DNA from: an uncultured Eubacterium sp.
Lineage (GTDB): Bacteria > Bacillota > Clostridia > Lachnospirales > Lachnospiraceae
Length of the DNA: 5,770 nucleotides
NCBI GenBank assembly: GCA_900551945.1
Contig: URYE01000107.1
Location: 1 to 5,770 of the forward strand
Direction: 5' to 3'
Shown piece after piece: positions 1 through 5,718 of the stretch. The position numbers and the translations under genes were made by a program. Numbering within the stretch: the stretch's first letter is position 1; every line of letters starts with the position of its first letter. The notes beneath the pieces are model-generated. The model was not told the origin of the DNA and did not search any database. It was given only the letters and a program-made list of their open reading frames with translations.

Positions 1-1345
1 CAATATACTTTGGAAGTCGCTCAGAACAAAGTGTCAATGCTTGTTGTATATAATCCTTGTCAATACACCATTGTATAATCTTTGGAAGATTTAAAAATTT
101 ATTTTGATATTTATCTGTATTATTATAAATATCCTTATATTCTTGCAATATATTCTTAATAACATCATTAAACACTTTTGCATCTGAATTGTTAATATCA
201 TCTTTATCATACTTATTTTTAAATTCTTCTAATACTTCTTTTATACTATTAGTATCATTTGTGCCATAAAAACTATTAATAATTTGCTCGGTTCTACATA
301 ACTGCAAATTATCTGCTAATTGACTAAGATTATTAACACATTTATTAATATCATCAAAAACTTCTTCTGAAAAATTGTCTAGATTTTTATGTTTACTTAT
401 TTCCTTTCTCTTTTTAAAATAATCTTGTAATGACTTTATTCTTCCATAATTAATAAACTCTTTTATTGCAGATACAAGCTCTATTGAAGCATATATCATA
501 GAAGTATCACGAATATAAATTCTTCCATCTTTATCTCTATCAGAAAGTACCATGCTAAAAATTTTTTTAAGTTTAATATTATCATACACTGTTTCTAAGG
601 CATTTATTATGGCTATAAGCATCACTAGAACATATCGTATACCACCATTGGCTTCTATATATAGATTGACTTGTGAATCTTTATCCTGTAATAATTCAAT
701 CAATTTGCTACTAACTTCTGTAATGGCTGATGTAACATCAGAGTCTTTATTACCTTCTCCTAAGTCAATACAAGTATCCATATTAGGGCAATCAAATCCT
801 TTTTCTTCGCAAAATTCTGATATATTATCAGTTAATACTCTAACAGAAGAAACTTTATCATAGCCAAATTTTTGTTCAAACTGATTTTTAGGAATATCTT
901 TTTGAATTTCCACTATTAGTTCATTATTATTATTACTTTTCTTAATAATCAATTTATTTTGTTTCAAATCAATAATATTATTTATATCTGAACAATTAAT
1001 AGTGATATTTTCTTGATTGCAGAATTTCTTTATTTTATCAATTAATTCTATACAATAATCAGCTTCAATATTATTATTTTTATTATCTCTTATTTCTGGT
1101 TTTTTAATTTTTTCATTTGCTTCATTACTTGTTATAAGAATTACTTTATCTAATTTTTGATTTTTTGATTTTAAATCTTTTATTAAATACTTAATAGGCG
1201 GTTCATTAGTAACCCAACCTTCAATCGTATTTTCTTCATTTATTTCATCATCTTCATAAATATATCTACGTTTTTGATAATACTCGGGGTTTATACTACT
1301 TACATTTGTTATAATAACATTTACAATTTTCTTCGTATCACTCAT
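1..1345 (-). CDS. CARF-domain CRISPR-associated protein, TM1812/Csx1/Csm6-like (3' end beyond window)
   Basis: An uninterrupted frame of 448 codons begins at ATG 1343-1345 and leaves the window at its left edge, so the C-terminus is missing. GGAG stands 8 bases before the ATG, and a near-consensus promoter lies about 80 bases upstream. Seen: an N-terminal strand IVNVIIT (7-13), then TNEPPIKYLIKDL (46-58) followed by the strand KVILITSNEA (67-76), as in the first half of a CARF Rossmann fold. An Asn/Lys-rich stretch follows (about 89-150). At 226-248 is VNLYIEANGGIRYVLVML, the position and shape of the family's DxTHG/D-x-x-GG-x-R motif, followed by a helix. The segment 297-310 (IKEFINYGRIKSLQ) and the end, IIQWCIDKDYIQQALTLCSE (423-442), match the helical middle of TM1812-type proteins as I know them. 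Known of the family: CARF binds cyclic oligoadenylate from type III Cas10 and activates a C-terminal HEPN RNase. That domain, with its R-x4-6-H motif, would lie off the window, so RNase activity is inferred. A different effector domain is possible. The gene is poorer in GC than its neighbours (12 of 60 bases at 1081-1140, against 20 of 60 at 3841-3900). Confidence 0.83.
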   Translation of the reverse strand, partial: MSDTKKIVNVIITNVSSINPEYYQKRRYIYEDDEINEENTIEGWVTNEPPIKYLIKDLKSKNQKLDKVILITSNEANEKIKKPEIRDNKNNNIEADYCIELIDKIKKFCNQENITINCSDINNIIDLKQNKLIIKKSNNNNELIVEIQKDIPKNQFEQKFGYDKVSSVRVLTDNISEFCEEKGFDCPNMDTCIDLGEGNKDSDVTSAITEVSSKLIELLQDKDSQVNLYIEANGGIRYVLVMLIAIINALETVYDNIKLKKIFSMVLSDRDKDGRIYIRDTSMIYASIELVSAIKEFINYGRIKSLQDYFKKRKEISKHKNLDNFSEEVFDDINKCVNNLSQLADNLQLCRTEQIINSFYGTNDTNSIKEVLEEFKNKYDKDDINNSDAKVFNDVIKNILQEYKDIYNNTDKYQNKFLNLPKIIQWCIDKDYIQQALTLCSERLPKYI

Positions 1346-1353
1346 ACTTTAAT

Positions 1354-1357
1354 CTCC
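1354..1357 (-). promoter_or_regulatory. Ribosome binding site of the CARF gene
   Basis: In minus orientation GGAG stands 8 bases before the ATG at 1343-1345. Upstream in the same leader is a second purine run (AGGAATGGAG overall). This supports the chosen start, because no better-placed initiation codon with a Shine-Dalgarno lies upstream in frame. Confidence 0.75.
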
Positions 1358-1423
1358 ATTCCTGCTCGTCTTTAATTAATAGATATTCTAATTTTACGTA
1401 CATTTTATAATTCACTTTATATA

Positions 1424-1452
1424 ATTATAAACTTTTTGCTGAAATTTGTCTA
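1424..1452 (-). promoter_or_regulatory. Sigma-A-type promoter of the CARF gene
   Basis: Reading the minus strand, TAGACA (1452-1447) is separated by exactly 17 bases from TATAAT (1429-1424). That is 5 of 6 plus 6 of 6 matches to the housekeeping consensus. Transcription should begin near 1417, giving a leader of about 72 bases before the ATG at 1345. In an AT-rich spacer a perfect -10 can occur by chance, but hexamers, spacing and orientation all agree. It would make the CARF gene an independent transcription unit, uncoupled from the ABC operon whose terminator lies upstream. I see no clear operator overlapping it. Confidence 0.7.
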
Positions 1453-1500
1453 ATAGTATATGCAATTCAAAATACTTTTTTAATTATTTGTTTTTTGAAG

Positions 1501-1645
1501 TGTGGATTTTTTGGTTTGTTGTATTGAAATTGACATATGTGGTCAATTATTACTTTTAACCTGTTATCAAAATGTAGAGCCATCTTTTACATATGTGGTC
1601 ATTATTTGTAAATTTGATATGATAATCTATTTTCATGTGGTAATT
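1501..1645. mobile_element. Possible decayed IS21-like insertion-sequence end
   Basis: This non-coding stretch contains two copies of ACATATGTGGTCA (1533-1545 and 1589-1601) and a degenerate third, CATGTGGTAATT (from 1634). It also has a possible tip beginning TGTGGATTTTTTGG at 1501. Multiple short copies of a ...GGTCA-type motif just inside a TG/CA-ended tip are what I know from IS21-family termini, where the IstA transposase binds. No istA or istB coding sequence is present, so at most this is an end left by decay or recombination. The alternative is a set of operator or protein-binding sites upstream of the CARF promoter. The assignment rests on pattern resemblance only. Confidence 0.3.
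1533..1601. repeat. Pair of 13-bp direct repeats
   Basis: ACATATGTGGTCA occurs exactly at 1533-1545 and 1589-1601, 56 bases start to start. With one substitution and one single-base gap the similarity extends to about 21 bases (TT-x-ACATATGTGGTC, then ATTATT). Each copy contains the 8-bp palindrome ACATATGT. A weaker third copy begins at 1634. The exact core is too short for a CRISPR repeat and the spacing of the three copies is uneven (56, then 42). Insertion-sequence end repeats or regulator binding sites are more likely. Confidence 0.7.
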
Positions 1646-1703
1646 CTTCTAAATAAGTTCCACCGCTCCTGCTCTATTCTGTCATAAAAGTTCGTCAAAA
1701 CAC

Positions 1704-1748
1704 AAAAAATGCCCCAACTATTGCTTTTTGCAATAATTAAGGCATTTT
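1704..1748 (-). terminator. Rho-independent terminator of the ABC/nitroreductase operon
   Basis: In minus-strand RNA the arm 1748-1730 pairs along all 19 positions with 1724-1706 around a five-base A loop, and the 3' side ends in a run of six U (1709-1704). Three of the pairs are G-U wobbles. On the plus strand those become C-A mismatches, so the structure is optimal only for minus-strand transcripts. It lies about 60 bases beyond the nitroreductase stop codon and should end the three-gene operon and insulate the CARF gene from read-through. Confidence 0.88.
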
Positions 1749-1806
1749 AATATTTTTTATTTAGTTATTATTATCAAATAACTTCAATATTTGCTTCCAC
1801 CAATTC

Positions 1807-2346
1807 TTAGATAAATTTACAAATATCTCCCACTTCTTTTCTCTTAGGCTTTGTAGCTTCTTTTGTGGCGTATCCTACTGCTATTACTGAAACTACTTCT
1901 TCTGTGTCTGGAATATTTAAAAACTTTCTTATTTCTTCACCATCACGGATACCCATTATAAGTGTATCAAGCCCCATATCTTTCGCTTTTAATATGAAGT
2001 TTTCATTGTGAAGTCCTAAGTCGTAATATCCCCAGCCGTTGCCACACTCTGTTACTGGTTCATGTGTTTCTTTATTAAAGCCAACTACATTTTTAACAAA
2101 TGTAGTTATAACAAGTGAAGCTCCATTTGAATTATTAATGTTAAACTCTGGAAGACACTTCTTTGCAAATTCTTGTGCTTTTTCTTCTTCCAATATGCAA
2201 TAATATCTTGATGTCTGCAAATTTTTCCAAGATGGTGCTTGAATAGCAGAATTGACACATTCTTCTATCTGTTGTTTTGTAACTCTTTTTGATAGGTCGT
2301 ATGAACGTATACTTCTTCTTTTTTCAATTAACTCACTAAATTCCAT
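1807..2346 (-). CDS. Nitroreductase family protein (FMN-dependent oxidoreductase)
   Basis: A 179-residue protein of the NADH/NAD(P)H-dependent nitroreductase fold. Members are usually homodimers that bind FMN and reduce nitroaromatics, quinones or flavins in the cytosol; the true substrate is not predictable. Seen: the N-terminal FMN-phosphate motif ELIEKRRSIRSYD with R10, R11, S12 and R14; APSWKNLQ at 37-44, the usual PS-x-x-N-x-Q flavin loop; the helix LGLHNENFILKAKDMGLDT (110-128); MGIRDGEEIRKFL (131-143); and the closing VIAVGYA (154-160) with a basic tail. The length suits a compact single-domain member. I chose the ATG at 2344-2346 because GAGGTG stands just before it and the family motif begins at once. 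An in-frame ATG at 2379 would add 11 atypical residues and overlap the permease stop. It is the last gene of the operon, 25 bases after the permease, with a terminator downstream. No catalytic loss is visible. A detoxification or redox role is likely; any role with the transporter is inference. Confidence 0.93.
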   Translation of the reverse strand: MEFSELIEKRRSIRSYDLSKRVTKQQIEECVNSAIQAPSWKNLQTSRYYCILEEEKAQEFAKKCLPEFNINNSNGASLVITTFVKNVVGFNKETHEPVTECGNGWGYYDLGLHNENFILKAKDMGLDTLIMGIRDGEEIRKFLNIPDTEEVVSVIAVGYATKEATKPKRKEVGDICKFI

Positions 2347-2350
2347 TTTA

Positions 2351-2356
2351 CACCTC
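2351..2356 (-). promoter_or_regulatory. Ribosome binding site that fixes the nitroreductase start
   Basis: GAGGTG in minus orientation precedes the ATG at 2346 with a 4-base gap after the hexamer, or 6 after AGG. The upstream in-frame ATG at 2379 lies inside the permease reading frame and has a poorer site, so the shorter protein is preferred. Confidence 0.7.
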
Positions 2357-2371
2357 ATTCTCAAAGCACTT

Positions 2372-4834
2372 TTATTCAACTCCTTTAAGTGCTTCGACCA
2401 TATTAATATGTTTGTTTTTCTTTGAAATCATCACACCAACAATCAAGGATACGGCAAATGTAATAACAGGGCCTACTGTATATGTAAGCACTCCACAATG
2501 TGCCATTATTTCATATTCAGAAGCAAGGTTGTCAATCATGTATATTAACACGCCAACTCCTGCTGGAATACCTACTATTATACCGATTACTGTTATCCAT
2601 ATATTCTGACTTATAAGAATACTGCTTATCTTCTTATCCTTAAAGCCTACTACCTTTAACGTTGCCATTTCACGATATCTTTCAATGTAACTCATTACAC
2701 CAAGATTATATAACACAACAAGACTTAATACAACTGCTGCCACGATAAGAATACCAATCATCTGATACATCATACCCATAAATGATGAAAACGTTTCTTC
2801 TATCTCTTTTTTAGTCTGCATAGTTGAAATAATATCATCACTTATATTATCCTTACTTTCACTTGTATATATATTGCCAATCTTATATCTATCGCTGTCA
2901 GTAAGCTTTACATTGTTATCAGAATATATCTTATTAGCATATTCAAGCGAAACATTAATATTTTCAGACATTGACCTTGCAACACCTGCTATCTTTATAT
3001 CATATTTTTCACTAGTGCCAAATGGTGAAACGGTTATAACATCTCCCTCTTTGAGATTATACTTTTCCATTATTCTAAGGCTGACAAGCGCACCATCACT
3101 TGGAAGCTCTATAATTTCATTGTTTTCATTAAGGAAACATATCATATCATTTTCAATATTATAAACATCAAGTGAATAAGCAGTATCTTCAAGTTGAACA
3201 CTTATAGAAGCACTGTAATCACCATTTAACCTATTAGCAAGTTCTACTGCCTTTTCATTGTCGGCTTCATCAGAAATATTTACCTTTGTGTTATACTTCA
3301 TTACATCAGTGTAATACACATTAAGATAATTATCCATAGTATCTGACATACCAATTGTTGCAACTATCATAACCATACAACCCAATATACCGATAAATGT
3401 AACAATTGTTCTTGATTTGTGTCGCATTGCATCTCTTAAATTCCATTTTGTTGCAAATCCAAACTTATCCCACAAAGGAGTTTTTTCAATAAGCATATTT
3501 TTAATTTTCTTAGGAGTATAAGGTCTTAATGTGTCCGCCGCAGTTCCTTTAAGTGTGTTCTTAACAGACAAATAACCTATAAGTATCATAAGTACATCTA
3601 TACCTATAATGATAAGCCAAGTCCAAAATGGTACTTTAAGACTCCAATCGTCCATAACAATATAAGTTGCCATCATTCCGTTAGGGTTCATAACATAGTA
3701 TCCAATACCGTAACCTAAAATAATTCCGACAACTGAACCTACCAATGCTATAAGTATTGCAAATGAAGTATAATGTCTTATAATTCTCACATCACGAAAA
3801 CCTAAGGCTTTAAGTGTACCAATCTGAGTCTTTTCATTTGCTGTAATTCTTTGCATAGTCGTAATCATAGTAAGAATTGCAATTGCAAGAAATAGCACTG
3901 GAAGAATTGAAGCCATCGTCTTACCTTCGGTAGCTTCTCCATTTGCCTCTGAATAAGAAACAGTTTCGTCTTTTGTAAGTACCATAAGTGTTTCACCGAC
4001 AGCTTCTTCAAGTCTTTCTGTAAAATCAGCCTTACTAAGTGATGACTTTACATTAACTTGAGAATAATATTTATCCACTATATCAGAAGCATTAATATTA
4101 TTTATCTGCTCACCAGATATTAAAGAAGCATATTGCTGTGACAAATCACTGTCTATAATATCAGCATTTCCTGAATTAATACTCTCTTGTATAATATCGC
4201 TTATCTTACTAAGATATTTTTCCTTATAATTATCAACAATGGTATCTTCAAATGTCTTAGGCGAAATGTACACATATCCATACTTGCTAAAATCTGGCAT
4301 AAGCTGGTCACTATCTTGAAGTGGTATCATCTGTTCTCCAGCTTCAATAAGTCCCTTTACTTCACCCGTAAGCTCTATCGTTTCATATGTAAGATTTAAA
4401 GTATCACCTATATTGATATCATTAGCCTTTGCATATTTGTCAAATAACCAAAAGCCTGATGTATCATTTTCATCATAAGCAGCACCTTCTGTAACAATAA
4501 AACCTGACACATTCGCATTAGTAGTTACACACACACCTATAAGATGTGATGAGTCTTTGCGCTGCATATTCATTGAAAAATATCTTGTAACATCGTCTAC
4601 ACCATCAATATCTGCTATTTTTTGCGTATCACTTTCAGAAAATCCATTTGTAGACACTACTCTATAATCCGCAAAACCTGTTCTTTCAAAAAAGTCATTC
4701 GTGTCTTGCTCTATCGTATACCATTCAACATTAAAACCAAAAAGTACACCAATACCCAACGTAACCATAAGTATCATTGAAATAAATTGTGCTTTGTAAT
4801 GCTTAATAGTTCTAAGCAGCTTTTTAAATAACAT
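2372..4834 (-). CDS. FtsX-like ABC transporter permease
   Basis: An 820-residue membrane subunit that pairs with the ATPase encoded just upstream. Seen: predicted membrane segments near 17-37, 308-327, 354-377, 402-422, 477-497, 688-709, 742-767 and 786-803. These split the protein into two similar halves. Each half has an N-terminal helix (KHYKAQFISMILMV at 11-24; RHKSRTIVTFIGIL at 471-484), a large extracytoplasmic domain (about 38-306 and 498-687) and a three-helix FtsX block. Each block carries the cytoplasmic coupling motif: ANEKTQIGTLKALGF (332-346) and ERYREMATLKVVGF (718-731). Both halves end in the typical tail (TAADTLRP, 431-438; NMVEALKG, 811-818). Known of the class: MacB, LolCE and BceB-type permeases move lipids, peptides or antibiotics, or transmit force across the membrane. 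The substrate cannot be read from sequence. AAGGTGG lies 7 bases before the ATG, directly after the ATPase stop, which suggests translational coupling. No frameshift or truncation is seen. Confidence 0.94.
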   Translation of the reverse strand: MLFKKLLRTIKHYKAQFISMILMVTLGIGVLFGFNVEWYTIEQDTNDFFERTGFADYRVVSTNGFSESDTQKIADIDGVDDVTRYFSMNMQRKDSSHLIGVCVTTNANVSGFIVTEGAAYDENDTSGFWLFDKYAKANDINIGDTLNLTYETIELTGEVKGLIEAGEQMIPLQDSDQLMPDFSKYGYVYISPKTFEDTIVDNYKEKYLSKISDIIQESINSGNADIIDSDLSQQYASLISGEQINNINASDIVDKYYSQVNVKSSLSKADFTERLEEAVGETLMVLTKDETVSYSEANGEATEGKTMASILPVLFLAIAILTMITTMQRITANEKTQIGTLKALGFRDVRIIRHYTSFAILIALVGSVVGIILGYGIGYYVMNPNGMMATYIVMDDWSLKVPFWTWLIIIGIDVLMILIGYLSVKNTLKGTAADTLRPYTPKKIKNMLIEKTPLWDKFGFATKWNLRDAMRHKSRTIVTFIGILGCMVMIVATIGMSDTMDNYLNVYYTDVMKYNTKVNISDEADNEKAVELANRLNGDYSASISVQLEDTAYSLDVYNIENDMICFLNENNEIIELPSDGALVSLRIMEKYNLKEGDVITVSPFGTSEKYDIKIAGVARSMSENINVSLEYANKIYSDNNVKLTDSDRYKIGNIYTSESKDNISDDIISTMQTKKEIEETFSSFMGMMYQMIGILIVAAVVLSLVVLYNLGVMSYIERYREMATLKVVGFKDKKISSILISQNIWITVIGIIVGIPAGVGVLIYMIDNLASEYEIMAHCGVLTYTVGPVITFAVSLIVGVMISKKNKHINMVEALKGVE

Positions 4835-4849
4835 AAGACTCCCACCTTT

Positions 4850-5551
4850 CTACCAGTCAATTTCATCAACAGCTAATGGTTTAGCTTGATTTTCACAAGA
4901 CTTAATCTTGCCATTTTTTACTTTTATAACGGTATCAGCCATAAGTGCAATATTTTGGTTATGGGTTACTATAATAATAGTCTTTCCGTAGTTCCTTGCC
5001 ATTTTAAGAAGTAACTTTAATACCATTACACCTGTCTGCGAGTCAAGCGCACCAGTCGGTTCATCACAAAGAAGTATCTTAGGATTTTTAGTTAATGCTC
5101 TAGCTATTGATACTCTTTGCTGTTCACCTCCTGATAATTCAGATGGGAAATTTTTCATGTGTCTTTCAAGTCCGACTTCTTTTAACATTTCTTTTGCGTC
5201 TATTGGATTGGGAGCTATTTCATTTACAAGGGAAATGTTTTCAAGAACGGTAAGTGTTGGTATAAGATTATATGACTGAAATACAAAGCCCACCTTTGAA
5301 GCTCTGTAATCAGCTAATTCATTATTAGATAATGTAGATATATCTTTACCATCAACGATAATAGTTCCACTCGTTGGACTATCAAGACCACCTAGCATAT
5401 TAAGAAGCGTACTCTTACCAGCACCGCTAGGGCCTAATATTACAATAAGCTTACCATCTTCTAAAGAAAGGTCAATACCATCTAACGCATTAAATGTATT
5501 ATCACCAGATGTATATGTTCTCACAACATTTTTAAATTCCACAATATTCAT
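4850..5551 (-). CDS. ABC transporter ATP-binding protein (MacB/LolD/BceA-type)
   Basis: A 233-residue cytoplasmic ATPase that should dimerise and power the FtsX-like permease that follows. Seen, numbered from the chosen start: Walker A GPSGAGKST (40-48), Q-loop FQSYNLIP (91-98, Q92), signature LSGGEQQR (139-146), Walker B ILLCDEPTGALD (159-170) with catalytic E164, and switch H197 in VTHN. VFQSYNLIPTLTVLEN and DEPTGALDS are the hallmarks of the MacB/LolD/BceA class rather than importers. All residues needed for ATP hydrolysis are present. I chose ATG 5549-5551 because AGAGG stands 5 bases upstream and the domain begins immediately (MNIVEFKNVV). An in-frame ATG at 5617 would add 22 hydrophobic, atypical residues and run through the inverted repeat at 5601-5639. 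It is the first gene of the operon and the permease begins 15 bases after its stop. Substrate and gene name cannot be assigned. A Bce-type peptide-resistance role would normally be supported by an adjacent two-component system, and none is in view. Confidence 0.96.
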   Translation of the reverse strand: MNIVEFKNVVRTYTSGDNTFNALDGIDLSLEDGKLIVILGPSGAGKSTLLNMLGGLDSPTSGTIIVDGKDISTLSNNELADYRASKVGFVFQSYNLIPTLTVLENISLVNEIAPNPIDAKEMLKEVGLERHMKNFPSELSGGEQQRVSIARALTKNPKILLCDEPTGALDSQTGVMVLKLLLKMARNYGKTIIIVTHNQNIALMADTVIKVKNGKIKSCENQAKPLAVDEIDW

Positions 5552-5556
5552 AATAA

Positions 5557-5562
5557 CCTCTT
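5557..5562 (-). promoter_or_regulatory. Ribosome binding site that fixes the ABC ATPase start
   Basis: AAGAGG in minus orientation ends 5 bases before the ATG at 5551. It is the only clear Shine-Dalgarno among the candidate starts and supports the 233-residue form. Confidence 0.7.
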
Positions 5563-5576
5563 TTCTGCACACATTG

Positions 5577-5604
5577 TTAATAACTACTAATAAGTAAATG
5601 TTAA
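5577..5604 (-). promoter_or_regulatory. Candidate proximal promoter of the ABC operon
   Basis: On the minus strand TTAACA (5604-5599, 5 of 6) is followed after 16 bases by TATTAA (5582-5577, 4 of 6). Initiation would fall near 5570 and give a short leader of about 19 bases. The -35 overlaps the downstream arm of the inverted repeat at 5601-5639, so a protein bound there would block polymerase. It competes with the more distal candidate at 5672-5700. Both are weak matches in AT-rich DNA. Confidence 0.3.
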
Positions 5605-5639
5605 GCCACATAGCCATGTGTGCATGACTTATGGCTTAA
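5601..5639. repeat. 39-base imperfect inverted repeat upstream of the ABC operon
   Basis: TTAAGCCA (5601-5608) is the exact reverse complement of TGGCTTAA (5632-5639). Inside it, a second pair of CATG arms closes on a four-base loop. In minus-strand RNA I count about 16 pairs, including two G-U, with one small internal loop. No T-run follows on either strand, so it is not a standard terminator. Depending on which promoter is used it is either an operator overlapping the proximal -35 or a hairpin in a leader of about 114 bases. No known riboswitch or T-box signature is visible. Confidence 0.75.
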
Positions 5640-5671
5640 ATATTATTAAAATATGTAGTTTTATTAGTTAT

Positions 5672-5700
5672 ATATTACCATAGTTAGTCTCATCTAACAA
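5672..5700 (-). promoter_or_regulatory. Candidate distal promoter of the ABC operon
   Basis: On the minus strand TTGTTA (5700-5695, 4 of 6) lies 17 bases from TAATAT (5677-5672, 4 of 6). The -10 is preceded by TGG, giving an extended -10 (TG-n-TAATAT). Initiation would be near 5665, placing the inverted repeat at 5601-5639 within the 5' leader. The spacing and extended -10 are in its favour; the hexamers are mediocre. Confidence 0.35.
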
Positions 5701-5718
5701 GTAGTTTTAAAAATTATG

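Noticed and set aside
552..863. Plus-strand open frame of 103 codons
   Set aside because: It lies opposite the CARF gene, whose frame is open for 448 codons with an RBS and promoter. Composition and content look like an antisense shadow.
1533..1645. Degenerate CRISPR array
   Set aside because: The exact repeat is only 13 bases, with two good copies and uneven spacing to the third. A CRISPR repeat should be about 23-37 bases with regular spacers. The CARF gene nearby makes the idea tempting but does not support it.
1502..1687. Plus-strand open frame of 61 codons in the spacer
   Set aside because: No convincing Shine-Dalgarno and no recognisable domain. It is made largely of the direct repeats and AT-rich sequence, so it is probably a chance frame.
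1763..1783. Small AT-rich hairpin AGTTATT / AATAACT after the nitroreductase
   Set aside because: Seven weak pairs in AT-rich DNA and no T-run of its own. The strong hairpin at 1704-1748 explains termination.
2347..2379. Longer nitroreductase with 11 extra N-terminal residues
   Set aside because: It overlaps the permease end, the extra residues are unlike the family, and the good RBS belongs to the ATG at 2346.
2412..3164. Two plus-strand frames (2412-2609 and 2874-3164) within the permease gene
   Set aside because: Antisense shadows of a well-supported 820-residue membrane protein.
4187..4399. Plus-strand frame within the permease gene
   Set aside because: Antisense shadow with no RBS or recognisable content.
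5552..5617. Longer ABC ATPase with 22 extra N-terminal residues
   Set aside because: The hydrophobic extension is atypical for this ATPase class and runs through the inverted repeat. The ATG at 5551 has the RBS.
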